The notes: generated by a model from the sequence alone, not told the origin. 64,000 nucleotides of DNA from an uncultured Pelagibacteraceae bacterium (GCA_902543575.1 CACBYV010000003.1:1-64000); one strand, 5' to 3'. Numbered from the stretch's first letter, positions 49,351-60,174 are shown. Program-made: numbers and translations.

Positions 49351-50014
49351 GAACACACTTCTTAAATTAAAAAAAATAAATCTCAAATACCAAACTGGGA
49401 AGGACAATATCAATGTTTTAAAAAATATTGATTTAACTATAAAAAAAAAAGAAACTGTATCTGTGGTTGGAGAAAGTGGGTCAGGAAAAACAAGCTTGAT
49501 TATGCTTATTGGTGGACTAGAACGTCCAACCTCAGGGAAAATTATATTTCAAGACAGGGAAATAACAAATCTTAATGAAGACGAAGTATCTGAAATTAGA
49601 AAGCAAAATATAGGAATTATATTTCAATCTTTCTATTTAATTCCAAATTATACAGCTGTTGAAAATGTAGCTTTAACACTTGAACTTAATGAATTTAAAA
49701 ATCCAGAGAAAGAAGCAAAAAGTTTATTAGATCGATTTGGTCTAAAACATAGATTCAATAATCTTCCAAGTCAATTATCTGGCGGAGAGCAACAACGTGT
49801 GGCGATTGCAAGAGCTATTGCAATGAAACCAGATTTGATTTTAGCTGATGAACCAACTGGTAATCTAGATACCGAAAACTCAATAATGATCTCTGAAATT
49901 TTATTTAAATACGTCAAAGAAGAAGGGTCTTCTTTAATAATGGTCACACATGATCCAAAATTAGCAGACAAAGCAAAACGAAAAATTAAAATCAAAGATG
50001 GAAAAATTAAATAA
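49349..50014 (+). CDS. ABC transporter ATP-binding protein (LolD/YbbA-like)
   Basis: VVGESGSGKTSLIMLIGGLERPTSGKI, LSGGEQQRVAIARAIAMKPDLILADEPTGNLD. Confidence 0.95.
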   Translation: MNTLLKLKKINLKYQTGKDNINVLKNIDLTIKKKETVSVVGESGSGKTSLIMLIGGLERPTSGKIIFQDREITNLNEDEVSEIRKQNIGIIFQSFYLIPNYTAVENVALTLELNEFKNPEKEAKSLLDRFGLKHRFNNLPSQLSGGEQQRVAIARAIAMKPDLILADEPTGNLDTENSIMISEILFKYVKEEGSSLIMVTHDPKLADKAKRKIKIKDGKIK

Positions 50015-52535
50015 TTCTTCGGAGTTAAGTTTAATATTCAAGTATGCTTTAAAGGATTTAAGCAGAAATTATAAAAAAATTTCAAGCATTATTGTAACGC
50101 TGTTTATCAGTCTTTTTATTTTAAGTGCCATCTTTACAATCGAAGATAGTTTAAAAAAAGAGCTTAATGATAATGCAAAAGTTCTTTTGGGTGGAGATCT
50201 CGAAATCGATTATAACCGTAATCAGGGGGATCTTAATTTAGTCAATAAAGTAAAGGAATTTTCAACTGTTTCACAAATGATAGAGTTCAGTACAATGCTT
50301 TCTACGACAGGCAGAGAAAAAAATAAATCATTATTTACAAGGATTAAAACAGTTGATGAAAAATATCCACTTTACGGTGAAGTTGTTTATGAGCCAGAAG
50401 ATGCTTATGAAAGAATGCAAAAGGAACCAAAGACAATTTTGATTAATGAAAGTTTATCAAAAACTTTAAAGATAAAAATAAATGACAAAGTTAAGGTACA
50501 AGATCAAAGTTTCATAGTTGTTGGAATTATAAAATCTGTACCTGATGTCAGTGGGTTTGTAGCTTTTGGAGATTGGGCATTAGCAGGAAAACAAACTTTG
50601 GAGATACTAAAACTAAATGGAATAGGTAGTTTTTTAAATTATGAATATAAAGTAAAATTTAATCCAAGTGATGATCCAGAAAAAATAGAAAGTAAGATCA
50701 AAGATATTTTTAAAGATGACCAAAAAGTAAAACTTAGATTTCCGGAAAATTCAGCAAGTGGCTTAAAAAGGATAATTAATAATTTTTCCCAATTTCTCTC
50801 TTTAGTTTCAATTAGTGCAATGTTAATTGCTGGAATAGGTATCGCTAATACATTGTTGTCATTTATAAACCAGAACAATATGTCTATAGCTGTAAGAAAA
50901 GCTGTAGGATTTTATTCAGGGAATATAAAAACACTTTATTATCTTCAATTATTTATATTATTATTTATTATTACTGTAATTTCTTATGGCTCAAGTTTTT
51001 TAATTGTACCAATTGCAGACAAATATTTATCTGATGGGTTGGGATTAAATGTTTATCCAAAATTCTCTTTAATTAATTTTATAAAAATATTTATTGTAGG
51101 TTTGTTAGTTCTTATAATTTTTTCAATACCAACAATAAGTTCAATTGATCAAGTTAAAGCATCAAACCTATTTAGAAATGTATTCCAAAACCTACAATTT
51201 TATTACTCAAAAAAGTCAGTTATTTTAAGTTTTATCTTGTTATCATTTTTAGTTTTATTGTTTACGCTGGGATCTGAAAGACCTTCTTATAGCTTGGGTT
51301 ATTTTCTGGCTTTTTTTATATGTCTAATTGTATTTTTTTTACTTTCAAAGATTATAATTTATTTACTAAAAAAGTTTAATTTTATTTCAAATATCTCTTT
51401 AAAAGTATCGATTAAAAATATAACTCAAACAAAAAGTATCACTCCTATCACAATCATGTCTTTAGGCTTAGGTGTAACTTTATTATTAACTTTAGCTTTG
51501 GTTGGAACAAATTTTAAGAGAGAAATTGCAAGATCTATTCCAGATATTGCACCTGATTATTTTTTTGTTGGAATTCAAAAGGGTGAAAAGAAAAAATTTG
51601 AACAAGGTGTTTACAAAATGGACCCTGATGCGGACATTGAAATAGTACCTATGGTTTCTTCCGGAATAGTAAAAATTAATGGTGTGAATCCAAATAGCTA
51701 TATTAAACCAGATAATGATAGTTATTGGGTAATTGGAAGTGAAAGAAGATCTTCTTGGGTTGAAAATATTCCTAAAGATAACCCAATTTTGAAAGGAGAA
51801 TGGTGGGATTTATCTAAACCTAACCAACTTCAGATATCACTTGATGCAAAAGTGGCTAAAGATTTTAATATTGAGTTGGGAGATATTTTTACTTTAAACA
51901 TTTATGGTCGAGAAATTGATGGAGAAATAGTTAATTTTAGAGAAGTTGATTATCGTGATCTAAGTATTAATTTTGCCATGTTATTTAATCCACAATTTGC
52001 AAAAAAAATTCCTCATGAATATTTGGCAACTGCTAAATTTAAAAATCCAGATAATTTTGATGAAACCAAAATGTTAGAAGTATTACCGAGTTTGTCTATG
52101 ATAAAAATTGCTGATTACTTAAATAAAGTAACATCAGTTTTAAATAAAGTCTTCATAGCTGTAACCCTAATTTCTGGTGTAACAATTGTCATTGGATTGA
52201 TTGTTATCTCAAGTGCTATAATGGTCCAAGGAAAAGTAAAAGAGTACCAAAATCTTGTATTTAAAATTTTAGGTTTTTCAAAAAAAGAAATTATATTTTC
52301 ATCTTTGATAGAATTTATAATTATTTTTATGTCGGTAATATTAATTGCAATTTTTTTTGCAGTAATTGGATCAAAGTTTATTATGGAGAATATTTTTGAA
52401 TTAGTTTGGCAATTTGATTTTAAAGTTTTAATTTACCTTGGCGCCTCTATAGGAACTGTGACCTTGATTTTAATTATGCTAACTAATCTTAAATACTTAA
52501 GTCCTAAAGTTTATCCTTTAATTAGAAATCAGTAA
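49998..52535 (+). CDS. ABC transporter permease (FtsX/YbbP-like)
   Basis: 845 aa, several FtsX-like TM segments; immediately downstream and overlapping the LolD/YbbA-like ATPase. Confidence 0.92.
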   Translation: MEKLNNSSELSLIFKYALKDLSRNYKKISSIIVTLFISLFILSAIFTIEDSLKKELNDNAKVLLGGDLEIDYNRNQGDLNLVNKVKEFSTVSQMIEFSTMLSTTGREKNKSLFTRIKTVDEKYPLYGEVVYEPEDAYERMQKEPKTILINESLSKTLKIKINDKVKVQDQSFIVVGIIKSVPDVSGFVAFGDWALAGKQTLEILKLNGIGSFLNYEYKVKFNPSDDPEKIESKIKDIFKDDQKVKLRFPENSASGLKRIINNFSQFLSLVSISAMLIAGIGIANTLLSFINQNNMSIAVRKAVGFYSGNIKTLYYLQLFILLFIITVISYGSSFLIVPIADKYLSDGLGLNVYPKFSLINFIKIFIVGLLVLIIFSIPTISSIDQVKASNLFRNVFQNLQFYYSKKSVILSFILLSFLVLLFTLGSERPSYSLGYFLAFFICLIVFFLLSKIIIYLLKKFNFISNISLKVSIKNITQTKSITPITIMSLGLGVTLLLTLALVGTNFKREIARSIPDIAPDYFFVGIQKGEKKKFEQGVYKMDPDADIEIVPMVSSGIVKINGVNPNSYIKPDNDSYWVIGSERRSSWVENIPKDNPILKGEWWDLSKPNQLQISLDAKVAKDFNIELGDIFTLNIYGREIDGEIVNFREVDYRDLSINFAMLFNPQFAKKIPHEYLATAKFKNPDNFDETKMLEVLPSLSMIKIADYLNKVTSVLNKVFIAVTLISGVTIVIGLIVISSAIMVQGKVKEYQNLVFKILGFSKKEIIFSSLIEFIIIFMSVILIAIFFAVIGSKFIMENIFELVWQFDFKVLIYLGASIGTVTLILIMLTNLKYLSPKVYPLIRNQ

Positions 52536-52541
52536 TAAATT

Positions 52542-53387
52542 TTATTTATTTGCTCTCTTAAAACACTCAATTGTATTTTTAAGTAAACATGCAATAGTCA
52601 TGGGTCCGACTCCACCTGGAACTGGAGTTAAAGCTTTTGCAACTTTTGATACTTCATCAAATGCCACATCGCCAACTAGGCCGTTTTCAGTTTTATTAAT
52701 ACCAACGTCAATCACAATTGCATCTTTTTTTACCCAATCACCTTTTACAAGCTCGGGGATCCCAACAGCAGCGACTATAATGTCTCCTTTTAAACATTCT
52801 CCTTTAAGATCATTTGTTTTTGAATGAGTAATTGTAACTGTACAATTTTCTTTCAACAACAACTGTGTCATTGGCTTACCATTTAAATTTGATCTTCCAA
52901 CAATTACAGCCTTTTTTCCATTAAGGTTTGGTTCAATTTTTTTTATTAATAAATAACAACCTAAAGGAGTGCACGGAATAGAACTTTCATAACCTGACGA
53001 CAGATTACCAACATTCATGGGATGAAATCCATCTACATCCTTCTCTGGCATAATTGCCTCTATAACTTTTTGTTTATCAATATGTTTAGGAAGTGGGAGC
53101 TGAACTAAAATTCCTGAAACAGAATCGTCATTATTAAGTTCATCGATTTTTTTTAAAACTTCACTTTCTTCAACATTGTCAGGGTATCTAATCACCTCTG
53201 ATTTAAGGCCCACTTCATTGGCAGATTTCTCTTTATTTCTAACATAAATTTGACTAGGTGCTAAATCACCAATCAATATGACTGTTAAACCTGGTACTTT
53301 ATTATGCTTATCTTTTAAAGATAAGACTTCTTTCTTGAGCTCTTCTCTTAAATCAGCAGCAGCTTTTTTTCCATCAATTAAAATCAT
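52542..53387 (-). CDS. folD: Bifunctional methylenetetrahydrofolate dehydrogenase/cyclohydrolase
   Basis: VSGILVQLPLPKHID, PEKDVDGFHPMNVGNL, PCTPLGC, VIVGRSNLNGKPMTQLLL, TPVPGGVGPMTIACLL. Confidence 0.98.
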   Translation of the reverse strand: MILIDGKKAAADLREELKKEVLSLKDKHNKVPGLTVILIGDLAPSQIYVRNKEKSANEVGLKSEVIRYPDNVEESEVLKKIDELNNDDSVSGILVQLPLPKHIDKQKVIEAIMPEKDVDGFHPMNVGNLSSGYESSIPCTPLGCYLLIKKIEPNLNGKKAVIVGRSNLNGKPMTQLLLKENCTVTITHSKTNDLKGECLKGDIIVAAVGIPELVKGDWVKKDAIVIDVGINKTENGLVGDVAFDEVSKVAKALTPVPGGVGPMTIACLLKNTIECFKRANK

Positions 53388-53390
53388 TTA

Positions 53391-53681
53391 TTAAAATATT
53401 AGTGGTGCAATGTAGAGTTTCATACACATTTCTATGAACCATATCAACAAAAGAAGTACGATAGGAGAAATATCAAAAGCACCAAGGTTAGGTAAAAATC
53501 TTCTTATTCTCATTAAAATCGGTTCTGTCATTTTATAAGTGAAATCTAATATTAAATATACAAACCGATTGCTTGTATTTAGTACATTAAAAGCAACCAA
53601 CCAACTTATAACTACATTGGCAATTACAACATATGAATAAAGTTTTAAAATTTGAAGAGCTAAATAAAATATAGCAATCAT
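53391..53681 (-). CDS. YggT family protein
   Basis: Two hydrophobic repeats, VVISWLVAFNVLN, TEPILMRIRRFLPNLGAFDISPIVLLLLIWF. Confidence 0.93.
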   Translation of the reverse strand: MIAIFYLALQILKLYSYVVIANVVISWLVAFNVLNTSNRFVYLILDFTYKMTEPILMRIRRFLPNLGAFDISPIVLLLLIWFIEMCMKLYIAPLIF

Positions 53682-54763
53682 TTTTTTTCAACATAAATAG
53701 ACTGACTTGGGAATGCAAATGCAGCTCCCTTACCTTCAACAATTTTTTTTATTTCAAGTGCCAAATTTTCTTTTACTTGTAAATAATTAGTCCAACTATT
53801 TGTTTTTGTAAAACATCTTACATACATATCAATTGAGCTATCTGAAAACTTATCTATTCTTACGGCGACTCCTACAGATTGATCATAATCATCACCTTTA
53901 TTTATGTGATCTTCAATCTCATCTCTTATGGTTTTTAATTGATCAATTGTAGTGTCATATTGAAGAGTTATTATCCAACTAATAGCCCAGTTGGTCTTCC
54001 TTGTGTTATTAATCACTGCATTTTCTGCAAATTGAAAATTGGGAATAATTGCCAGTGACTTATCAAATTTTCTTATAACGGTTGATCTAAATCCAATATT
54101 CTCAACAACTCCTTCAATAACTCCCTCAACTTTAATCCAATCACCAATTCTAAATCTTTTTTCAACTAATACTAAAATTCCAGATATTAAATTTTTGAAT
54201 AAATCCTGAGCGCCTAACGCTACTGCTACTCCAAATAAACCTAACCCGGCAATTATTGGCCCAATTTTAATTCCCCATAACTCAAGAACAGCAGCTGCAC
54301 CTAAAATAAAAATTAAAATTTTGAGAGATTTTATAATCCAGCCTATTAATTCTTTTGTTAAGACTTTATCTAATCCACTTAAAATATATGATATTGGCTC
54401 AATTATCTGATGTATAATCCAAAATATTAAAATTGTTATTAAAGTTCTGTTAACGTTATCTATGAAACCTCTAGTCTCATTATCGAATGACATATAGTAA
54501 CTGGCAAAAAAGACACCGAGAACAATTGGAAGAAACCTAGCAGGACCTTCCATGGATTTTACAAACGTGTCATCTAATTTATTAGTTGTTCTTTTTGAAA
54601 TTAATTCTAATTTTTTTATTACAAGTTTGCTAATTAGACCTCTAAATATTAAAAATAATACGAATATTCCAAGACCTACTATTATCTGAAAGAAATCTAC
54701 CCCAAGAATTCCCTGCTTCCATACAGATAAAAATAACTCATTTAGTTTATTTAAAACGTCCAT
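53678..54763 (-). CDS. Small-conductance mechanosensitive channel (MscS family)
   Basis: IIAGLGLFGVAVALGAQDLFKNLISGILVLVEKRFRIGDWIKVEGVIEGVVENIGFRSTVIRKFD. Confidence 0.95.
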   Translation of the reverse strand: MDVLNKLNELFLSVWKQGILGVDFFQIIVGLGIFVLFLIFRGLISKLVIKKLELISKRTTNKLDDTFVKSMEGPARFLPIVLGVFFASYYMSFDNETRGFIDNVNRTLITILIFWIIHQIIEPISYILSGLDKVLTKELIGWIIKSLKILIFILGAAAVLELWGIKIGPIIAGLGLFGVAVALGAQDLFKNLISGILVLVEKRFRIGDWIKVEGVIEGVVENIGFRSTVIRKFDKSLAIIPNFQFAENAVINNTRKTNWAISWIITLQYDTTIDQLKTIRDEIEDHINKGDDYDQSVGVAVRIDKFSDSSIDMYVRCFTKTNSWTNYLQVKENLALEIKKIVEGKGAAFAFPSQSIYVEKK

Positions 54764-54765
54764 TT

Positions 54766-55464
54766 TTAAATTTTATATAGCAAAAACTCTTCTTCACCAG
54801 GGTTAAAAAGAAAAATTTTTTTCCATTTTATGTCATTCAATGCTGAAGATGCTTTTTCACCCATACACATTAGGTTAGTTTCCATCCAAATATTATCTAA
54901 ATTATATTTTTTTATTAACGTAAAAAATGTCTTCGCACTATTTTCAGAATATATGTAAACAATTTCGGGCACAGAAGATTTGATATCTCTTAAAAAGTCA
55001 TCACTTAAATTTTCATTTGGTATTGTTGTATAATTTATAATTCTCTTGATAACATAATTTTCTGAAATTAAATCTTTATCAAGATTATAGGAAACAATTT
55101 CCCCACTAATGTAGGCCATTGGCCCAATCTTTGGGTCAAAATTTTGTAAAATTAATTCTTTTAAATTATTCACGTTACCGTCAGCACAGAAAATATTTTG
55201 AAAGCCTACTTCTTTTGCCTTTCTTTCTGTTGCAAGACCAACGCAAAAACAAATTATTTTTTTATCTATTTTTGAAATATTTAAATTTTTTAAAGAATTA
55301 GCACTAGTGAAAATGACACCTTTGAAATGGCTAAAATCTATTTCTTGTGTTTCTATTTTTTTTATTTGTAACAAGGGTAAATGCGAAACTTTGTGTTTCA
55401 TCGAAGTAAATTTTAAAATTAATTCTTTACTATCATCTAATGGTCTGGTTAATAAAATATGCAT
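54766..55464 (-). CDS. hemD: Uroporphyrinogen-III synthase
   Basis: MHILLTRPLDDSKEL, FKGVIFTSANSLKNL, position after hemC. Confidence 0.85.
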   Translation of the reverse strand: MHILLTRPLDDSKELILKFTSMKHKVSHLPLLQIKKIETQEIDFSHFKGVIFTSANSLKNLNISKIDKKIICFCVGLATERKAKEVGFQNIFCADGNVNNLKELILQNFDPKIGPMAYISGEIVSYNLDKDLISENYVIKRIINYTTIPNENLSDDFLRDIKSSVPEIVYIYSENSAKTFFTLIKKYNLDNIWMETNLMCMGEKASSALNDIKWKKIFLFNPGEEEFLLYKI

Positions 55465-55465
55465 T

Positions 55466-56377
55466 TTAATTTTTATAAGAACCTTTTGATTGTAATTTAA
55501 GCTCTTCTCCCACCATTCTACTAGTGGACTCTATATTATCTTTTTGAAGACTTTTTTTTATAAAATATCTTTGTTTTCCGTCTACAGAAAATAATTCGGT
55601 TAATAAATCTACTTTTTTACCATCTGATTTTGCAAATACGCCAACTGCAGTATCGCAATCTCCTTCAAGAACTTTTAAGACCTCTCTTTCCGCTTTTGCG
55701 ACAGTTCTTGTTTCTTCATGATTAATGTTTTCAAGTAATTTTTTAATTTCATTATCGTCTTCTCTGCATTGAATTGCTATAATCCCTTGGCCTGCACAAG
55801 GTATAAGTTCATCAACACTGAATTCTTGTGAAATTTTATGTTGTAAATTTAAAGCATCTAGTCCTGCCTTTGAGAGAATTATGGCATCATATTCTCCTTT
55901 TTCTAACTTTTGAACTCTAGTATCAACATTTCCTCTGATAAGTTTATATTTTAAGTTAGGTCTTTTTTTCTTAAGTTGATATTCTCGTCTATATGATGAT
56001 GTGCCAATAATTGAGTTTGGCTCTAAATCTTCAAATTTTATATTATTTTTACTTATTAAAATTTCATTAGGAGAATTTCTTTTTAAAAAATTATTAGTTA
56101 TAAGATTTTTTGTTTCTTCAGTAGGCATATCTTTGAAGGCATGTACTGCAATATCTATATTTTTATTTAATAAATCTTTTTCAATTTGTTTTGAAAATAA
56201 TCCTTTGCCTCCTATTTCAGATAATCTCTCGTCTTGCTTTTGATCTCCTGTTGTTACAATTTTTTTTAATTCAATCTTTTTAGAATAATGTTTTTTTAGT
56301 TCTTTTTTTACATTTTCTGCGTAAATCATTGCTAACTTACTTCCACGTGTCCCAATTATAAGATTAGCTCTTTTCAT
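55466..56377 (-). CDS. hemC: Hydroxymethylbilane synthase
   Basis: IIGTRGSKLAMIYAENVK, GLFSKQIEKDLLNKNIDIAVHAFKDMP, AEREVLKVLEGDCDTAVGVFA. Confidence 0.97.
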   Translation of the reverse strand: MKRANLIIGTRGSKLAMIYAENVKKELKKHYSKKIELKKIVTTGDQKQDERLSEIGGKGLFSKQIEKDLLNKNIDIAVHAFKDMPTEETKNLITNNFLKRNSPNEILISKNNIKFEDLEPNSIIGTSSYRREYQLKKKRPNLKYKLIRGNVDTRVQKLEKGEYDAIILSKAGLDALNLQHKISQEFSVDELIPCAGQGIIAIQCREDDNEIKKLLENINHEETRTVAKAEREVLKVLEGDCDTAVGVFAKSDGKKVDLLTELFSVDGKQRYFIKKSLQKDNIESTSRMVGEELKLQSKGSYKN

Positions 56378-56435
56378 AAAAGTTATTTTTATTACATTCT
56401 TATAGATTAATTGTATTAATTATAAAAAATAATTT

Positions 56436-57509
56436 ATGAATAAAAACCCAATAATATTAGGAATTGAGACAAGTTGTGATGAAACATCGGTTTCAATTAT
56501 TCAAGATAACGAAAGTGGTATACCAGAAATTTTATCAAATATAGTTTCAAGCCAATTTGACATTCATAAAGAATTTGGGGGAGTTGTTCCAGAATTAGCA
56601 GCAAGGTCACATGTTGAAAAAATTAATTTAATTGCAAAAAAGGCTTTAGAGGAAAGTGGTATAAGCCTTAATGAAGTATCCGCTGTTGCAGCAACATCTG
56701 GACCTGGATTAATAATATGTCTTAGTGTTGGTTTAAATTTTGCAAAATCGCTTGCATCATCTTTAAATGTTCCATTTATTGGTGTTAATCATCTAGAGGG
56801 TCATGCTTTAAGCCCAAAACTTCAACAAAATTTAGAATACCCTTATCTGCTTCTTTTAATTTCAGGCGGTCATAGCCAATATCTAATTGTAAATGGATTA
56901 GGAAAATATAGAAGATTAGGAACAACAATTGATGATGCCCTTGGAGAGGCATATGATAAGACTGCTAAAATTTTAGGAATAGAATTTCCTGGTGGTCCTA
57001 AACTTGAAAAATTTGCCGAGAAGGGAGATCCATATAAATTTAAGCTACCTAAACCAATTATAAATAAAGGTGGTTGCAATCTATCATTCGCTGGGTTGAA
57101 AACTGCTATTTTGAAAATTTCGAAAGAAATAAATACGGAAAAAGAGAAGTTTGATTTAGCTGCATCTTTTCAAAAAACAATAGAAGAAATACTGTATGTG
57201 AAAACAAAAAAAGCCTTTGAAGAATTTAAAAAAATAAATGAAGGGGTAAAATATAATTTTGTAATTGCTGGAGGTGTTGCAGCTAATAGAGGAATTAGAA
57301 ATAAATTAAATGAAGTAAGTGAGAAAAATAATTTTAGAGCAATTTATCCCGATATTAAACTGTGTGGAGATAATGCAGCTATGATAGCAATGGTGGGGCT
57401 AGAAAGGTTTAAAAAAAATCAATTTAATAAATTAGATTTACAAGCAGATCCAAGAATGCCACTGGATATAAATGCGAAATTTTTGAAAGGTGCTGGAGTA
57501 AAACTATAA
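56436..57509 (+). CDS. tsaD: tRNA N6-adenosine threonylcarbamoyltransferase
   Basis: ILGIETSCDETSVSI, VPELAARSHVEKI, GVNHLEGHAL, LISGGHSQYLIV, VIAGGVAANRGIRNKL. Confidence 0.98.
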   Translation: MNKNPIILGIETSCDETSVSIIQDNESGIPEILSNIVSSQFDIHKEFGGVVPELAARSHVEKINLIAKKALEESGISLNEVSAVAATSGPGLIICLSVGLNFAKSLASSLNVPFIGVNHLEGHALSPKLQQNLEYPYLLLLISGGHSQYLIVNGLGKYRRLGTTIDDALGEAYDKTAKILGIEFPGGPKLEKFAEKGDPYKFKLPKPIINKGGCNLSFAGLKTAILKISKEINTEKEKFDLAASFQKTIEEILYVKTKKAFEEFKKINEGVKYNFVIAGGVAANRGIRNKLNEVSEKNNFRAIYPDIKLCGDNAAMIAMVGLERFKKNQFNKLDLQADPRMPLDINAKFLKGAGVKL

Positions 57510-57519
57510 ATCAATTAAA

Positions 57520-59688
57520 TTAATTAATCTCAATAGTTTCTGGTTTATTATTATTAATGTATTTTTCGTAGACATTAAAATATGCTTTCTCTAAATTTTT
57601 TGTAAACAGTTTGGTATTTAATAAGGGCTTGGTTTTAATATTATTTTTTAATTCTTTTTTTATCTTATCAAAATAATCATTTTTAGTTGCAATTTTTATA
57701 GCTAATTCTTCATATTCTTCTTTAGTATCTGTGATAAGTTTATCTAAACCAACAGATGATAATAAGCTTGAAGTTACACGACTTGCAAAAGAATTTCCCC
57801 TAAGTGTAATGATAGGAAGACACGATCTAAGAGAATCGCTTGCTGTTGTATGTGCATTGCAAGGGTACGTGTCTAAAAATAAGTCTGCCAGTTTTAATCT
57901 GGCAAGATGTTCAGAATGCGTCATTCTATTGGTGAATAATAAACGATCTTGATCAATTCCTTTTAAAACCAATGTTTTTTTTAGATTATTTTTTACAATA
58001 TCATTATCAACTAATAGCCATAAGACACTGTTTGGAACTTTATCTAAAATTTTAATCCAACTATGAAACATTTCAGGAAGAATTTTATATGTGTTATTAA
58101 AACAACAATAAACAAAACTATTTTCAGGTAATCCAAATTCTTTTCTTGAAAATTTTTTTTCTGAGATGTTTATAGTAGAATCATTAACTTGATATGTATT
58201 AGGCAGGTATATAATTTTTTCTGAATAATGTTTTTTATTTTGATCTGGAATTATCATCCTATCCGCAATTAAATAATCAATACAACCAGATCCAGTTGTA
58301 CCAGGGAAACCTAAGTAACTAATTTGTATTGGAGCGCATCTCTCAATAAAAAGTTCAAATCTATTATCTTTAGTAAAACCTTTTAAATCTATAGCAATAT
58401 CTATATTTGCTTCTCTTGATATTTTAACAATTTCTTGGGTTGTTTTTTCTTTTACGTCAATAAACTTGTCAAAAGATTTTATTACTCTTTTTCTTATTTT
58501 CGAATTATCATCTGGACCAAAAGAAAATGCATAAATCTCAAATTTTGATTTATCATGAAGTTCAAACATATTGGCCATTAAATACATAGTAGCATGATTA
58601 TGAAAATCGGAAGAATAATAGGCTACTCGAATTTTTTTATTTCGAACTTTATTTTTTTTAAAAAATTTTGATATTTGAAATTCACTTTCAATGTAAGTAT
58701 TTGATGCTTTCATTTGTAAGTATGGGGAATCATATATTAAGAGTGTTGAGAACGGTGTGGAAGATTTTTTTCCATCTAAAATTTCTCTTTCTAAATTTTT
58801 TTTTTTATCATCAAAATTCGTCCAATCACACAATCCACATCTAGATTGAAATATAGTACCTAACAAAAATTTAATATTCGGTTGAATTCTTAAGGCTTTT
58901 TCATGATTATAAATTGACTTATCTAATGTCTTTAAATCCATATATATATTTCCTAAATTTTTATAGGCTTCTGAAAAATTTTCATTAAGGCTTATAGCTT
59001 TTTTATAATTAGTTATAGAAAGTTCTGTAAGATTAATTTTTTGTAACGCTTTAGCTTTATTATAATAAGTTAAGGCGAAATCAGAATTTATCTTTAAAGC
59101 AAAATCATAATTCTCTATTGCATCATTATATTTTTTTAATTCATAATAAACATTACCTAAATTGTTATATTCGTTGAAATGCACTGGTTTGATAAGGATA
59201 GCTTTTTTAAAAATTATTGAAGCGTTTTCATAATCTTTCAGTTTTGCATAGAGACTACCAAGATTATTGTAAGCCTCTTTATAGTCTTTTTTTATCTCTA
59301 TAGCCTTATTAAAATTAGTTATTGCATTAGGATAATCTTTTAAATCACTGAATGCATTACCTTTACCAAAATAAGCCTGAAAAAAATTCGGGTTAAGTTT
59401 TGTAGCTTCGTCCCAAAATTTTATAGCCTCTTTTAATTTTTTTTCCTGCAATAAAGCTATCGCTAAATTATTGTATAAATCAGCCCTATTTGGATTAATT
59501 TTACAGGCCTTTTTAAATAGCTCTATAGATTTACTAAAACGTTTATTTTGAAAACTTATTGCTGCAAGTAAATTTATTGCATCAAAATTATTTGAATCCT
59601 TATCTAAAATAATCTTACAAATTTTTTCTGCTTTGATAAATTTTTTATTTTGGTAATAATCAATTGCACTTTTTAATAAATTATTCAT
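57520..59688 (-). CDS. TPR repeat O-GlcNAc transferase-like (SPINDLY/OGT family) protein
   Basis: Multiple 34-aa TPR units (NYAEAYNNLG-type); C-terminal RVAYYSSDFHNHATMYLMANMFELHDKSKFEIYAFSFGPDD, DYLIADRMIIPD, DTYPCNAHTTASDSLRSCLPIITLRGNSFASRV. Confidence 0.93.
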   Translation of the reverse strand: MNNLLKSAIDYYQNKKFIKAEKICKIILDKDSNNFDAINLLAAISFQNKRFSKSIELFKKACKINPNRADLYNNLAIALLQEKKLKEAIKFWDEATKLNPNFFQAYFGKGNAFSDLKDYPNAITNFNKAIEIKKDYKEAYNNLGSLYAKLKDYENASIIFKKAILIKPVHFNEYNNLGNVYYELKKYNDAIENYDFALKINSDFALTYYNKAKALQKINLTELSITNYKKAISLNENFSEAYKNLGNIYMDLKTLDKSIYNHEKALRIQPNIKFLLGTIFQSRCGLCDWTNFDDKKKNLEREILDGKKSSTPFSTLLIYDSPYLQMKASNTYIESEFQISKFFKKNKVRNKKIRVAYYSSDFHNHATMYLMANMFELHDKSKFEIYAFSFGPDDNSKIRKRVIKSFDKFIDVKEKTTQEIVKISREANIDIAIDLKGFTKDNRFELFIERCAPIQISYLGFPGTTGSGCIDYLIADRMIIPDQNKKHYSEKIIYLPNTYQVNDSTINISEKKFSRKEFGLPENSFVYCCFNNTYKILPEMFHSWIKILDKVPNSVLWLLVDNDIVKNNLKKTLVLKGIDQDRLLFTNRMTHSEHLARLKLADLFLDTYPCNAHTTASDSLRSCLPIITLRGNSFASRVTSSLLSSVGLDKLITDTKEEYEELAIKIATKNDYFDKIKKELKNNIKTKPLLNTKLFTKNLEKAYFNVYEKYINNNKPETIEIN

Positions 59689-59760
59689 AAATTATTTGAT
59701 TTAAAATTAATAATACTAATAATTACTAAAAAGTTAATAATATTAAAATTATACTCAATT

Positions 59761-60174
59761 ATGCAATATTGGCTTCTTAAATCAGAACCAAACGTTTGGT
59801 CAATTAATCATCAAATTCGTGCAGGAGTTAAAGGTGCAAATTGGGATGGAGTAAGAAATTATCAAGCAGCAAACAATTTGAAAAAAATGGAAAAGGGTGA
59901 TCTTTGTTTTTTTTACCATTCAAATATTGGCAAAGAAATCGTTGGAATTGTTGAAGTAATTAAAACAGCATTTATTGACCCAACAGATAAGGAAAAGCGA
60001 TTTGTAGCAGTAAAAGTTAGATATAAAAGTAAACTCAAAACACCAGTTTCTCTTGAAAACATTAAAAAAAATAAAGATTTAAAAGATATTGCACTAATAA
60101 AACAAAGTAGACTGTCTGTTATGCCAATTGAAACTAAATGCTGGAAAATTATTTTGAAGATGAGTAGTATCTAA
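59761..60174 (+). CDS. EVE domain-containing protein
   Basis: MQYWLLKSEPNVWSI, GANWDGVRNYQAANNLKKMEKGDLCFFYHSN, GIVEV. Confidence 0.94.
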   Translation: MQYWLLKSEPNVWSINHQIRAGVKGANWDGVRNYQAANNLKKMEKGDLCFFYHSNIGKEIVGIVEVIKTAFIDPTDKEKRFVAVKVRYKSKLKTPVSLENIKKNKDLKDIALIKQSRLSVMPIETKCWKIILKMSSI

